From Sediminibacterium sp. Gen4 (lineage in GTDB: Bacteria; Bacteroidota; Bacteroidia; Chitinophagales; Chitinophagaceae): 38,070 nt of DNA. How positions within the stretch are numbered: the first letter of the stretch is position 1; each line of letters starts with the position of its first letter. The stretch spans positions 1 through 38,070 of the forward strand of contig JACBFI010000032.1 in NCBI GenBank assembly GCA_013391385.1, in the 5' to 3' direction. Position numbers and translations under genes: made by a program. Below the pieces are notes generated by a model. That model was not told the DNA's origin, made no database searches, and saw nothing but the letters and a program-made list of their open reading frames with translations. Positions 23,825 through 33,356 of the stretch are shown one piece after another.

Positions 23825-26743
23825 ATGAGAAAACTAATACTCGCATTTTTGTTATTGCCGGGTATATCCACCGTCGCTCAGAAAAAGCCGTTAGATCATT
23901 CGGTTTATGATGACTGGCAGTCTATCGGTGAACGCGTGATCAGTAATGACGGCAAATATGTAGCCTACGCCGTGAATCCACAAGAAGGAGATGGCATGGT
24001 GTACTTACAAAGTACAAATGGAAATTATCAGGTAACGATTCCTCGCGGGTATAGTATCTCCATCACGGAAGACAGTCGTTTTTTGGTTTGTAGAATCAGA
24101 CCTTTTTATAAAGATACCCGTGATGCCAGAATCAAAAAGCGTCGCCCCGATGAAATGCCCAAAGACAGTTTGGCCTATGTGGCATTAGGGTCTACAGATA
24201 TTACCAAAGTTCCTAGAATTAAAAGTTATAAAATACCCGATGAGTCGGGTATGTGGCTGGCTTATTTACTTGATAAACCATTGCCTGAAACCACCAGACC
24301 CCAGCAGCCGGATTCATTAACCCGACTCAACAATATGCTGAAAATGGCAGATAGTTTAATGCGTGTTGCAGACAGTATCCGCAATAAAGCCAATGAAGCA
24401 AAAACAACCGGGATGTCTGTTCTCCAAAACAGAAACGGAAGACCAGCGGCACGTACGAATGGGGAGCCCGTGGAAGAAGGTACTGTATTGGTTTTGCGTA
24501 ATTTACAGACAGGGGAAGAACGCAGGTTTGAGTTGGTGAAAGACTATTTTTTCAACCGTAAGGGGAATGTATTATTGGTAGAGACTACCAGAAAAAATAG
24601 TGACGAAAAATCATTGGCTACAGTAATCAAAGTAAACCTGGATGCAAACAATACCCGTACCATCTTCACTAAATTCAATGAAGCCAAAAGTTTTAGAATG
24701 GATGAAGAGGGTAAGCAGGTGGCATTTGTAGCAGAAAGAGATAGTAGTAGTAAGGCATTGCAGAAATTCTATAAACTGTATTATTACAAAGATGGAATGG
24801 ATAGTGCTCGGTTATTGGCTGATGGTAAAACCAAAGGATTACCTGCTAATTGGACCATTAGTGATAATCCTGGAAGTGTTGTATTCAGTAAATCCGGGAA
24901 TCGTCTAATGCTAGGTACACTACCGATATGGCCGGTACGAGATACCACCGTTCCTGAAATAGACAGAGTGAATGTTGATATATGGCATTACAACGATGAT
25001 TATATTCAACCGGTACAACTTAGAAATCTCAATACAGAATTGAGAAGAAGCTATTTGGCCTATTTCGATTTAGATAAAAATGAAATTGTGCAGTTAGGGA
25101 GTGAAAAAATGCGCAATATCGTACCCACGCAAGAGGGAGATGGCAATATTTTTTACGGAGTATCTGATTTTGGGAAACGTGTAGCTACACAATGGCAGGG
25201 ATTCAGCTTCAACGATGTATTCAGGATCAATCCCTTGACCGGACAATCACAAGTGATATCCAAAGATCTGAAAGGGGGTAATTTACAGCCTTCATACACC
25301 GGTAAATACCTCATATTCTTTGATGAGCGTAAGCAAAAATACTTTGCTTATAATAGCGTTACCGGACAAGTATACCAGATCGCTAAAGACATCAAAAATG
25401 CATTAGGGGATGAAGAGAATGATGTACCGGATGATCCCAATGCTTATGGTGTTGTAAAATGGATGGAGGGTGACAAGTCTGTATTGATATACGATCGTTA
25501 TGATATCTGGCAAGTAGATCCGGAAGGAGTAGCGCCTTCTGTTTGTCTCACAAACGGAAGAAAAGATAAAACCGTTATCCGATATGTAAATACAGATCCT
25601 AATGAACGTTTTATCACTGCGTCACAAAAATTACTGTTGCGTGTATTTGATGAAAAAGATAAAAGTGCCGGACTCGCAACCTTGGATCTCTCTACTCAAA
25701 CTTTCAACATTGTATTCAAAGAGAAAGTAAGTGTAGGTTTTGCTATTCAAAAGGCTAAAACTGCGGATGTATTGACTTACACCAAGGAAACTTTCCAGCA
25801 TTCTCCGAATGTATATGTACATGTGATGGGTACACAGGCCAAACAATTATCCAATACAAATCCTCAACAGGCAACTTACAATTGGGGAACTGCTGAGTTA
25901 TTCAAATGGAAATCATATACTGGAAAAGAAGCAGAAGGTATTGTATACAAGCCAGAAGATTTTGATCCAAAGAAAAAATATCCCATGATTGTGTATTTCT
26001 ATGAGAGAAGCAGTCAAGGTTTGTATGGTTATGTTGCACCATCACCCACACCTTCCAGACTGAATATTTCTTTCTTTGTAAGTCGCGGTTATGTGGTTTT
26101 TGTACCGGATATCTGGTATAAAAAAGGATATCCAGGTCAGGGTGCTTATGATTATATCTTAAGTGGAACCAGAGCAGTTGTGAAGCAAGGGTATGTAGAT
26201 AGTACAAAATTGGGTTTACAGGGACAAAGCTGGGGTGGATACCAAATTGCGCATTTGATTACCAGAACCAATTTATATGCTGCAGCTTGGGCTGGTGCTC
26301 CTGTTGTAAATATGACCAGTGCGTATGGTGGTATCAGATGGGGAACAGGTTTGAACAGACAGTTTCAATATGAGCAAACGCAAAGTCGTATTGGGGCTAC
26401 TTTATGGGAGAAGCCGAATTTGTACATAGAAAATTCACCCCTGTTCCATTTACCAAAAGTAAAAACGCCATTGGTAATCATGGCAAATGATGCCGATGAT
26501 GCAGTGCCTTGGTATCAAGGGATTGAATACTATACAGCTATGCGCAGACTGGGTAAAAAAGTATGGATGCTGAATTATAATAATGAAGCACATAACCTGG
26601 TAGAACGCAAAAACAGAAAAGACATCCAGATTCGTGAACAGCAGTTCTTTGATCATTTCCTCAAAGGAGAAAAACCTTCTAAGTGGATTGCAGAAGGGGT
26701 GCCTGCTACGATGAAAGGAAAAGATATGGGATTAGGCTATTGA
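23825..26743 (+). CDS. Prolyl oligopeptidase family (S9) serine peptidase
   Basis: A 972-aa exported protein with signal peptide MRKLILAFLLLPGISTVAQ. A long N-terminal beta-propeller region (about 25-690) is followed by an alpha/beta-hydrolase domain. Catalytic triad: S802 in GQSWGGY, an Asp near 891 in NDADDAVPW, and H923 in NEAHNL. This is the dipeptidyl-peptidase-like S9 architecture, likely periplasmic peptide degradation. A low-complexity Lys/Arg/Asp region lies near residues 155-215. I start at 23825, since the in-frame TTG at 23792 would precede the signal peptide. A strong terminator lies at 26815. Confidence 0.9.
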   Translation: MRKLILAFLLLPGISTVAQKKPLDHSVYDDWQSIGERVISNDGKYVAYAVNPQEGDGMVYLQSTNGNYQVTIPRGYSISITEDSRFLVCRIRPFYKDTRDARIKKRRPDEMPKDSLAYVALGSTDITKVPRIKSYKIPDESGMWLAYLLDKPLPETTRPQQPDSLTRLNNMLKMADSLMRVADSIRNKANEAKTTGMSVLQNRNGRPAARTNGEPVEEGTVLVLRNLQTGEERRFELVKDYFFNRKGNVLLVETTRKNSDEKSLATVIKVNLDANNTRTIFTKFNEAKSFRMDEEGKQVAFVAERDSSSKALQKFYKLYYYKDGMDSARLLADGKTKGLPANWTISDNPGSVVFSKSGNRLMLGTLPIWPVRDTTVPEIDRVNVDIWHYNDDYIQPVQLRNLNTELRRSYLAYFDLDKNEIVQLGSEKMRNIVPTQEGDGNIFYGVSDFGKRVATQWQGFSFNDVFRINPLTGQSQVISKDLKGGNLQPSYTGKYLIFFDERKQKYFAYNSVTGQVYQIAKDIKNALGDEENDVPDDPNAYGVVKWMEGDKSVLIYDRYDIWQVDPEGVAPSVCLTNGRKDKTVIRYVNTDPNERFITASQKLLLRVFDEKDKSAGLATLDLSTQTFNIVFKEKVSVGFAIQKAKTADVLTYTKETFQHSPNVYVHVMGTQAKQLSNTNPQQATYNWGTAELFKWKSYTGKEAEGIVYKPEDFDPKKKYPMIVYFYERSSQGLYGYVAPSPTPSRLNISFFVSRGYVVFVPDIWYKKGYPGQGAYDYILSGTRAVVKQGYVDSTKLGLQGQSWGGYQIAHLITRTNLYAAAWAGAPVVNMTSAYGGIRWGTGLNRQFQYEQTQSRIGATLWEKPNLYIENSPLFHLPKVKTPLVIMANDADDAVPWYQGIEYYTAMRRLGKKVWMLNYNNEAHNLVERKNRKDIQIREQQFFDHFLKGEKPSKWIAEGVPATMKGKDMGLGY

Positions 26744-26800
26744 GGGATGGCAGATCGCAGATGTCTGAGATGTCTGATGTCGGATTTCTGATTTGAAATT
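26744..26800. repeat. 7-nt word array after the S9 gene
   Basis: Directly after the stop codon come words GATGTCT, GATGTCG and GATTTCT, the same family as at 4677 and 37934. It is separated by the terminator at 26815 from its inverted counterpart at 26859. Confidence 0.65.
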
Positions 26801-26814
26801 TTTGAAAAAAAATA

Positions 26815-26854
26815 AAGCGGCGAACACAATAAGCAGTGTTCGCCGCTTCGTTTT
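26815..26854 (+). terminator. Strong intrinsic terminator after the S9 gene
   Basis: Perfect 13-bp stem 26815-26827 with 26836-26848 (AAGCGGCGAACAC and its complement), 8-nt loop, then CG and six T. An A-run on the other side makes it possibly bidirectional. Confidence 0.85.
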
Positions 26855-26858
26855 TTCT

Positions 26859-26905
26859 CATCCGACATCCGACATCCGACATCCGACATCCGACATCCGA
26901 CATAT
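26859..26905. repeat. Tandem CATCCGA heptamers
   Basis: About six perfect 7-nt copies of CATCCGA, the complement-type word of the family at 26744 and 4677. It precedes the trhO promoter. Confidence 0.85.
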
Positions 26906-26910
26906 CCCCC

Positions 26911-26918
26911 TATCTTTG
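26911..26918 (+). promoter_or_regulatory. -7 element of trhO
   Basis: TATCTTTG fits TAnnTTTG. No TTG at the proper distance is found, because that interval is occupied by the CATCCGA repeat. The leader would be about 70 nt. Confidence 0.45.
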
Positions 26919-26961
26919 TACCGATTTTGACCACCCTGCAAGTGGTTCCATTGTTCATGGA

Positions 26962-26978
26962 TCCCGATCTGATCGGGA
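26962..26978 (+). promoter_or_regulatory. Leader hairpin before trhO
   Basis: Perfect 7-bp inverted repeat TCCCGAT-CTG-ATCGGGA ending 17 nt before the start codon. It may affect translation; there is no U-run. Confidence 0.3.
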
Positions 26979-26995
26979 CTGAAATTTGAAAAATT

Positions 26996-28033
26996 ATGCC
27001 TGTTTTACACAACCGTGTATCCAACGAAGAGTTGAAGCAACGTTTGATGGAAGAGACTTTCCATCGTATTACCATTAGTTTCTATCAGTATTTTCCTGTT
27101 AAAAATCCGCAAGAGTTCAGAGATTATTTGTACAAGCAATTGAGTGCTTTACAAGTTTTCGGGAGAATTTATGTAGCGAAAGAAGGCATTAATGCACAGA
27201 TCAGTGTCCCAGAGCATTTAATGGATGCGTTTCGTACTTTCCTTTATAGTATAGAACCATTGAATGGATTGCGTCTCAATATCGCAGTGGATGATGATGG
27301 TAAAAGTTTCTGGGTATTAAAGATCAAAGTCCGGGATAAGATTGTTGCCGATGGTATCAATGATCCCGAATTCAGTATGGAACGAAAAGGCCGTTATGTG
27401 AATGCTGCACAAATGAATGAATTGTTGAAAGATCCTGATACGATCGTGATTGATATGCGTAATCATTACGAATATGAAGTGGGGCATTTTGTAAATGCGA
27501 AAGAAGTACCCTCGGATACTTTCAGAGATCAATTACCTATGGCTGTTGATATGATGAAGGGAAATGAGGATAAGAATATCATTATGTATTGCACAGGTGG
27601 AATTCGATGTGAAAAAGCCAGTGCTTATATGTTACACCAAGGATTTAAGAACGTGTTTCATCTGGAAGGAGGAATTATCAACTATGCAAGACAAGCAAAA
27701 GAGGCCGGACTGGAAAGTAAATTCATTGGTAAAAATTTTGTTTTTGATAATCGTTTAGGTGAGCGTATTACAGAAGATGTCATTGCCAAATGTCATCAAT
27801 GTGGTAAACCTGCTGATACACACACGAATTGTAAAAACAATGGCTGTCATCTTTTATTCATACAGTGCGAAGCTTGTGCCGAAACCTATGAAGGCTGTTG
27901 TAGTCAGGAATGCAAAGACACCATTCACATGCCCGTAGAACGCCAGAAAGAGCTGCGTAAGGGTATTGAGAATGGACAAAATATTTTCAACAAGAGTAGA
28001 GTGAGGTTGAGACCGAGGTTAGGGGAAGGGTAG
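26996..28033 (+). CDS. trhO: tRNA uridine(34) hydroxylase TrhO (YceA)
   Basis: A 345-aa protein. TrhO hydroxylates U34 of tRNA with oxygen, giving ho5U, the first step to cmo5U/mo5U. The N-terminal UPF0176 part contains [16 protein letters not shown] (about 55-70). The rhodanese domain (about 140-240) has the catalytic C199 in [12 protein letters not shown]. The C-terminal region is rich in cysteines ([19 protein letters not shown] and CEAC...CCSQEC), probably metal-binding. This architecture is typical. The -7 element at 26911 is probably its own promoter. Confidence 0.9.
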   Translation: MPVLHNRVSNEELKQRLMEETFHRITISFYQYFPVKNPQEFRDYLYKQLSALQVFGRIYVAKEGINAQISVPEHLMDAFRTFLYSIEPLNGLRLNIAVDDDGKSFWVLKIKVRDKIVADGINDPEFSMERKGRYVNAAQMNELLKDPDTIVIDMRNHYEYEVGHFVNAKEVPSDTFRDQLPMAVDMMKGNEDKNIIMYCTGGIRCEKASAYMLHQGFKNVFHLEGGIINYARQAKEAGLESKFIGKNFVFDNRLGERITEDVIAKCHQCGKPADTHTNCKNNGCHLLFIQCEACAETYEGCCSQECKDTIHMPVERQKELRKGIENGQNIFNKSRVRLRPRLGEG

Positions 28034-28098
28034 TAGTGAGTAGTGAGAAAGTTTAAAGTAATTTTACTCACTATTCACTACTGACTATTCACTCACAA
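28032..28098. repeat. 7-nt word inverted array between trhO and purC
   Basis: Arms 28032-28047 and 28067-28082 pair over 16 bp with one mismatch. Words are GTAGTGA on the left, and TCACTAT, TCACTAC and TCACTCA on the right. The left arm overlaps the trhO stop, and the array ends just before the purC stop. Confidence 0.8.
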
Positions 28099-28099
28099 C

Positions 28100-29032
28100 T
28101 CACAACGCCCCAATCTCTTCCAACGCCGCCGTCACCAAGCTCACGATTGCATCATCAGAAGGTTGTTCAGGTATGAAGTTTTTCCCGGTTACTTTTTCGA
28201 AGAGCTCAATATACCTTTTACTGATCGTATCAATCCATTCATCAGACATTTCCGGAACAGATTGTCCTTCTTTACCCATGAAATGATTGGCGATTAGCCA
28301 TTCTCTTACAAACTCTTTACTGAGTTGTTTTTGTTTTTCTCCGGTGGCTTGACGTTCTTCAAATCCATCGGCATAAAAGTAGCGAGATGAATCGGGGGTA
28401 TGTACTTCATCCATGAGGTAAATGGTGTCACCAATTTTACCAAACTCATATTTAGTATCAGCTAAAATCAATCCCTGCGCCGCAGCAATTTCTTTACCTC
28501 TGGCAAAAAGCTGTAAAGCATATTTTTCAAGTATCTCCCAATCTTGTTCACTCACCAGTCCCTGACGAATGATTTCCTCCTTGGAAATGTCTTCATCATG
28601 TCCTTCCGCAGCTTTGGTAGAAGGGGTAATAATTGGGGTGGGAAAGAAGTCGTTTTCTTTTAATCCTTCAGGCATGGTAACACCACAGAGTGTTCTTTGT
28701 CCGGAATGGTAGGTGCGCCAGGCATGTCCAACCACATTCCCCCTCACTACCATCTCAATTTTAAACGGGATACATTTTTTTCCGATCGATACATTGGCAG
28801 CAGGAACAGCAACAAGCCAATTTGGACATATATCTTTCGTTGCTTCCAGCATAAAAGCAGCGATTTGATTTAAGACCTGTCCTTTGTATGGGATGGGTTT
28901 GGGTAATATTACATCAAAAGCAGATATGCGGTTACTGGCTACCATAACCAGCCAATCTTGTCCGATGCTGTATACATCTCTAACTTTTCCATGATAAACA
29001 TTTGTCTGCTTGGGGAACTGAAGGCTCTTCAT
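28100..29032 (-). CDS. purC: SAICAR synthase (PurC)
   Basis: A 310-aa phosphoribosylaminoimidazole-succinocarboxamide synthase of purine synthesis. ATP-grasp-like motifs: the N-terminal [12 protein letters not shown] (residues 13-24), [14 protein letters not shown] (about 32-45), the block [13 protein letters not shown] (about 92-104), [11 protein letters not shown] (about 190-200) and [12 protein letters not shown] (about 208-219). It is the longer PurC form common in Bacteroidota and yeast-like enzymes. It stands alone in the window, divergent from the TonB receptor, so no purine operon is seen. Confidence 0.93.
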   Translation of the reverse strand: MKSLQFPKQTNVYHGKVRDVYSIGQDWLVMVASNRISAFDVILPKPIPYKGQVLNQIAAFMLEATKDICPNWLVAVPAANVSIGKKCIPFKIEMVVRGNVVGHAWRTYHSGQRTLCGVTMPEGLKENDFFPTPIITPSTKAAEGHDEDISKEEIIRQGLVSEQDWEILEKYALQLFARGKEIAAAQGLILADTKYEFGKIGDTIYLMDEVHTPDSSRYFYADGFEERQATGEKQKQLSKEFVREWLIANHFMGKEGQSVPEMSDEWIDTISKRYIELFEKVTGKNFIPEQPSDDAIVSLVTAALEEIGAL

Positions 29033-29176
29033 GCGGTAAAATTAGCCAGTGCGCAGAATAATAAAGCGTAAAAGCATTCGTTTTTCTTAACAAAGCATTG
29101 ATTTTGTGGAGAAATTAAATTTTAAGATAAAACTAACAATTGCTATTTTGCCTCATAATAACTAAATCTTGCCAAT

Positions 29177-32092
29177 ATGAGAAGATTCTACAGTAAATGT
29201 CTGTCTGTGGCTTTAGCCTCTGCCATTACGATACCTGTTATGGCACAACAGACAACTACCGTTTCCGGTAGCGTAAAAAATGCAAGCTCCAAGGAAGCGC
29301 TTTCCGCTGTCTCCGTCACAATCAAAGGAGGAACAGTCGGAACCTTTACTGATGATAAAGGTAATTTCCGTTTTACTACCGTTCAGAAACCGCCGTTTAC
29401 TTTGGTGATCTCTTCTGTTGGTTATGCAAGTAAAGAAGTTGCTGTAAAAGGCAGTAATGATGTAGTAAGTGTAGACCTTACTCCTTCATTTACATTAGGG
29501 GATGAAGTAGTAGTAGCTGCATCAAGGGTTCCGGAGCGTATTTTGGAATCGCCTGTTTCTATCGAAAGAATTAGTGCGGCTGCTATCAGAAATACCCCCC
29601 AACTCAATTATTATGACATGTTAACCAACCTGAAAGGGGTGGATGTGGTAACTGCGAGTTTAACTTTCCGAAGCGTGGGTACACGTGGTTTTAATAGCAG
29701 TGGTAACACTCGTTTGAACCAAATTGTAGATGGAATGGATAACCAAGCTCCGGGTCTAAACTTTGCCGTTGGTAGCGTTCTTGGCTTAAGTGAATTGGAT
29801 GTTGAGAACATGGAATTACTGCCAGGTGCCTCTTCAGCCTTGTATGGTCCAGGAGGTATGAATGGTACTGTACTGATTAATAGTAAGAATCCTTTCAAAT
29901 ACCAAGGTCTTAGTTTTCAAATCAAACAAGGTGTGAACCATATTGATAGCAAGCAAAGACCTACTGCGCCTTTTTATGACTGGAGTTTGCGTTGGGCTAA
30001 AAAGATCAATGAGAAATTGGCATTTAAAATCAATGCTCAGTTCATACAGGCACAAGATTGGTTAGCAAATCAGGATGATAACTATACCCGTATTGGAGGT
30101 ACACCAAATGGTATAAAAATTCAGGGTAATCGTTTTGTAGATCCGAATTATGATGGGGTGAATGTTTATGGTGATGAAACCACTCAGAACATTAGCTCTA
30201 TAGCATCACAAGTTTTTGCAGCAGCAGGATTATCGACAGCTCAATTAAATGCATTTAATGGGTTCTTAGCTGCTAATCCAACTGCAAGATTATCTCAGTT
30301 TAATACATTCCTCAATGGTATAGGAGCAGGTGCGTTGGTAACTGCAAACGTATCTCCCATTCTTTTTGGAGCATTGCCTGCAAGGAATTTCTTACAAAAT
30401 ACTTCTGTAAGTCGTACGGGTTATGCAGAGAAAGATGTGATCGATCCTACCACCGTAAATATGAAATTGACCGGGGGTATTCACTACAAACTCACAGATA
30501 AAATCGAAGCCTCATTCAATGCATATTTCGGAACAGGAAATAGTGTTTACACCGGAAGTGACCGTTATTCTTTAAAAGATTTACGCATTGCTCAGTTTAA
30601 ATATGAGTTGAAACACAAGAACTGGTATGCACGCTATTATTCAACACATGAAAATGCCGGTAATTCTTTCAACGCAACTATTACCACAAGATTATTTAAT
30701 GAAACATGGAAAGCTAGTAGTGCTTGGTATCCTCAGTATATAGCTGCCTTTGTTACTGCAAGAGATGCAGGTGCAGATAATATTGCCGCGCATAACGCAG
30801 CTCGTAACTTTGCTGATGTAGGTAGACCTACAGGCTTTATTGGTAATAATCCATTATTCCAATCTGTGGCACGCAAGCCTATTTCTCAAGGTGGTGGATT
30901 GTTCTTAGATCGTTCCAGATTGAAAATGTTTGACGGACAATACAATCTGACTGAAGATCTTGGTTTAGATAAAAGTAATACCGATTGGTTGATAGGTGTT
31001 AGTGCAAAACAATATGTATTGAACTCTGAAGGTACTCTGTTTGCAGATACTGCAGGTCCGATCCGAATCAATGAATTTGGCGCCTATACGCAAATTTCTC
31101 AGCGTTTATTCAATGATGTACTGAAACTAACTGTTTCAGGTCGTTATGATAAGAATACAAATTTCCAGGGAAGATTTACCCCAAGAGCATCAGCGGTGGT
31201 TAAACTGGCTAAAGATCATAACCTCCGTTTCTCTTATCAAACTGCCTATCGTTTTCCAACTACTCAGAACCAGTGGATCAACCTGACAATTGGTGGCGGT
31301 ACAAGATTAATGGGTGGATTACCTCAGTTACGTAATTTCTATAAGTTCAGTACCAACCCGGTATTTACATTGCAAAGTGTACAAGCATTTGGAGGTAGTG
31401 TACTGGCAGGTTCTCCAAACCCTGCTTTGTTACAACAGCAGACTTTCGGAGACTTCAAACCGGAGTCTATGCGTTCATTTGAAGTAGGCTATAAGGGTCT
31501 GGTTGCTCAAAAATTGTTAATCGATGTATACGCATATTGGGGTCGTTATAAAGACTTCTTAAGTGGTGTAACTGCTATTCAATCTAGAAATGCAACATTT
31601 AACCCGGCTGATCTTTTAAATCCTAATACCAGAATCGCTTACAGCATTTCTGTAAATGCTCCTGGGGAAGTGAATACTTCAGGATGGGGTGCATCAGTTG
31701 AATACCTGTTACCTGGTAACTTCTCATTCACCGGAAACCTCTATCATGATAGAATTGGAACATTACCTCCGGGCTTTGTATCTTATTTCAACACGCCTAA
31801 ATACCGTTCTAATTTGTCATTGAATAATTCAGGTTTCGGTAAGGATAAGCGTTATGGTTTCAGCATCGTTTACAGATGGCAAAACTCCTTCTTCTATGAA
31901 GGAACATTTGGAGTAGGTATGGTGCCTTGGATGAGAACTGTAGATGCAGTGGTTAACTACAAAATCCCTTCTACCAAGTCTATGATCAAGATCGGTGGTA
32001 CCAATATCTTCAACAAATACTATCGCACAGGCTGGGGTAACCCACAAATTGGTGGTCTATACTACATCAGCTATGGCTGGAATGTGTTCTAA
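29177..32092 (+). CDS. TonB-dependent receptor with carboxypeptidase-regulatory-like domain
   Basis: A 971-aa outer-membrane receptor. It has a signal peptide (to about residue 24, VMAQ) and a CarboxypepD-reg-like domain (about 28-105, VSGSVKNASSKEALSAVSVTIKG and GNFRF). The TonB plug (about 115-235) contains PVSIERISAAAI, TRGFNSSGNTRLNQIVDGMD and GASSALYGPGGMNGTVLI. A beta-barrel continues to the aromatic C-terminus YYISYGWNVF. No SusD partner follows, so a glycan-utilisation locus is not supported. The substrate is unknown. It is a single gene with a terminator at 32125. Confidence 0.9.
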   Translation: MRRFYSKCLSVALASAITIPVMAQQTTTVSGSVKNASSKEALSAVSVTIKGGTVGTFTDDKGNFRFTTVQKPPFTLVISSVGYASKEVAVKGSNDVVSVDLTPSFTLGDEVVVAASRVPERILESPVSIERISAAAIRNTPQLNYYDMLTNLKGVDVVTASLTFRSVGTRGFNSSGNTRLNQIVDGMDNQAPGLNFAVGSVLGLSELDVENMELLPGASSALYGPGGMNGTVLINSKNPFKYQGLSFQIKQGVNHIDSKQRPTAPFYDWSLRWAKKINEKLAFKINAQFIQAQDWLANQDDNYTRIGGTPNGIKIQGNRFVDPNYDGVNVYGDETTQNISSIASQVFAAAGLSTAQLNAFNGFLAANPTARLSQFNTFLNGIGAGALVTANVSPILFGALPARNFLQNTSVSRTGYAEKDVIDPTTVNMKLTGGIHYKLTDKIEASFNAYFGTGNSVYTGSDRYSLKDLRIAQFKYELKHKNWYARYYSTHENAGNSFNATITTRLFNETWKASSAWYPQYIAAFVTARDAGADNIAAHNAARNFADVGRPTGFIGNNPLFQSVARKPISQGGGLFLDRSRLKMFDGQYNLTEDLGLDKSNTDWLIGVSAKQYVLNSEGTLFADTAGPIRINEFGAYTQISQRLFNDVLKLTVSGRYDKNTNFQGRFTPRASAVVKLAKDHNLRFSYQTAYRFPTTQNQWINLTIGGGTRLMGGLPQLRNFYKFSTNPVFTLQSVQAFGGSVLAGSPNPALLQQQTFGDFKPESMRSFEVGYKGLVAQKLLIDVYAYWGRYKDFLSGVTAIQSRNATFNPADLLNPNTRIAYSISVNAPGEVNTSGWGASVEYLLPGNFSFTGNLYHDRIGTLPPGFVSYFNTPKYRSNLSLNNSGFGKDKRYGFSIVYRWQNSFFYEGTFGVGMVPWMRTVDAVVNYKIPSTKSMIKIGGTNIFNKYYRTGWGNPQIGGLYYISYGWNVF

Positions 32093-32124
32093 GACGTGCT
32101 AATTAAGAATATTGAATTTTGAAT

Positions 32125-32161
32125 AAAGAGTGAGGAAGTAAATGCTTTCTCACTCTTTTTT
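32125..32161 (+). terminator. Terminator after the TonB receptor
   Basis: 10-bp stem AAAGAGTGAG/CTCACTCTTT (32125-32134 with 32149-32158), 14-nt loop, followed by T residues. Confidence 0.8.
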
Positions 32162-32182
32162 TGATCAATTATCTTCATGCAA

Positions 32183-32232
32183 CCCCCTTGTTTCCTGTTT
32201 CTTGTGGCTTGTTTCTTCATTTTGGTTTCTTT
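32183..32232. repeat. CTTGTTT/CCTGTTT 7-nt word tract
   Basis: Words CTTGTTT, CCTGTTT, CTTGTGG, CTTGTTT, CTTCATT and similar run in 7-nt register. They are the inverse of the AAGAAAC/AGGGAAC words at 3797-3825. Confidence 0.6.
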
Positions 32233-32254
32233 TTTCTGATTCCTTAGAATCTGC

Positions 32255-32262
32255 TATTTTTG
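32255..32262 (+). promoter_or_regulatory. -7 element of pdhB
   Basis: TATTTTTG fits TAnnTTTG and lies about 25 nt before the start codon. No TTG lies at the right distance upstream. Confidence 0.45.
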
Positions 32263-32286
32263 CTCCTCAATTAACAAACAGACAAT

Positions 32287-33273
32287 ATGCGTTCAATTGC
32301 TTTCAGAGAGGCTTTACGAGAGGCCATGAGTGAAGAAATGCGAAGAGATGAGAGAGTGTTTCTGATGGGTGAAGAAGTAGCTGAATACAATGGTGCTTAC
32401 AAAGTAAGTCAGGGTATGCTGGCCGAATTCGGTGCCAAAAGAGTCATTGATACCCCCATCGCTGAACTTGGTTTTACAGCCGTAGCAGTGGGCGCAGCAC
32501 AAAACGGACTTCGTCCGGTAGTTGAATTCATGACTTGGAACTTTGCTGTACTGGCCATGGATCAAATCCTCAATACCGCTTCAAAAATGTTGGCAATGAG
32601 TGGCGGACAAATTGGTTGTCCAATTGTATTCCGTGGACCGAATGGTAGTGCCGGTCAGTTGGGAGCGCAACACTCAACCGCTTTTGAAAGCTATTATGCC
32701 AATATCCCCGGTATTAAAGTAGTATCGCCTTCCAACGGCTATGATGCCAAAGGTTTATTGAAACAAGCCATTCGCTATGAAGAGGATCCTGTGATGTTTA
32801 TGGAAAGTGAAGTAATGTATGGAGATAAGAGTGATATACCCGACGAAGAATATTATATTCCGCTTGGTAAAGCAGATGTGAAAAGAGCTGGTCGCGATGT
32901 AACCATCGTTTCTTTTAATAAAATGATGAAAGTGGCATTGGGTGCTGCAGCAGAACTTGAAAAAGAAGGCGTAAGTGCTGAAGTGATCGATCTGCGTACC
33001 ATTCGCCCACTAGACTGGGTGACCATTCTTGAAAGTGTGAAGAAAACCAACCGACTGGTGATTGTTGAAGAACAATGGCCTTTTGCATCCGTATCTTCTG
33101 AGATTTCTTATCGTATCCAAAAAGAAGGATTTGATTATTTGGATGCACCAATCCGTCGTATCACTAGTGCAGATGCACCCATGCACTATGCCCCAAATCT
33201 TACAGCACTTGCTATCCCAGATATCACACGTACTGTGAAGTTGGTGAAGGAAGTGATGTACATGAAAAAGTAA
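32287..33273 (+). CDS. pdhB: Pyruvate dehydrogenase E1 component subunit beta
   Basis: A 328-aa E1-beta of 2-oxoacid dehydrogenases; with E1-alpha it decarboxylates pyruvate using thiamine diphosphate. Seen: RDERVFLMGEEVAEYNGAY (20-38), DTPIAELGF (about 55-63), FMTWNFAVLAMDQI (about 81-94), RGPNGSAGQLGAQHS (about 117-131) and the C-terminal VEEQWPFASVSSEI. YNGAYKVS and NGSAGQLGAQHS fit the pyruvate type better than the branched-chain type. The alpha subunit gene is not beside it, so the complex is encoded at more than one locus. Confidence 0.9.
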   Translation: MRSIAFREALREAMSEEMRRDERVFLMGEEVAEYNGAYKVSQGMLAEFGAKRVIDTPIAELGFTAVAVGAAQNGLRPVVEFMTWNFAVLAMDQILNTASKMLAMSGGQIGCPIVFRGPNGSAGQLGAQHSTAFESYYANIPGIKVVSPSNGYDAKGLLKQAIRYEEDPVMFMESEVMYGDKSDIPDEEYYIPLGKADVKRAGRDVTIVSFNKMMKVALGAAAELEKEGVSAEVIDLRTIRPLDWVTILESVKKTNRLVIVEEQWPFASVSSEISYRIQKEGFDYLDAPIRRITSADAPMHYAPNLTALAIPDITRTVKLVKEVMYMKK

Positions 33274-33302
33274 ATCAAATGACCATTAAAAATGAATAGA
33301 TT

Positions 33303-33329
33303 ACCCGGAGAACTTACTCCGGGTTTTTT
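33303..33329 (+). terminator. Terminator after pdhB
   Basis: 8-bp stem ACCCGGAG/CTCCGGGT with a 6-nt loop, running into a T tract. Confidence 0.85.
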
Positions 33330-33356
33330 ATTTTCTGTTTAACTTCATTCAAAACG

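Noticed and set aside
26962-26978. Riboswitch before trhO
   Set aside because: Only one short hairpin; no known aptamer pattern.
29177-32092. Sus-type polysaccharide utilisation locus
   Set aside because: No SusD gene or glycan enzyme follows this receptor; a terminator does.
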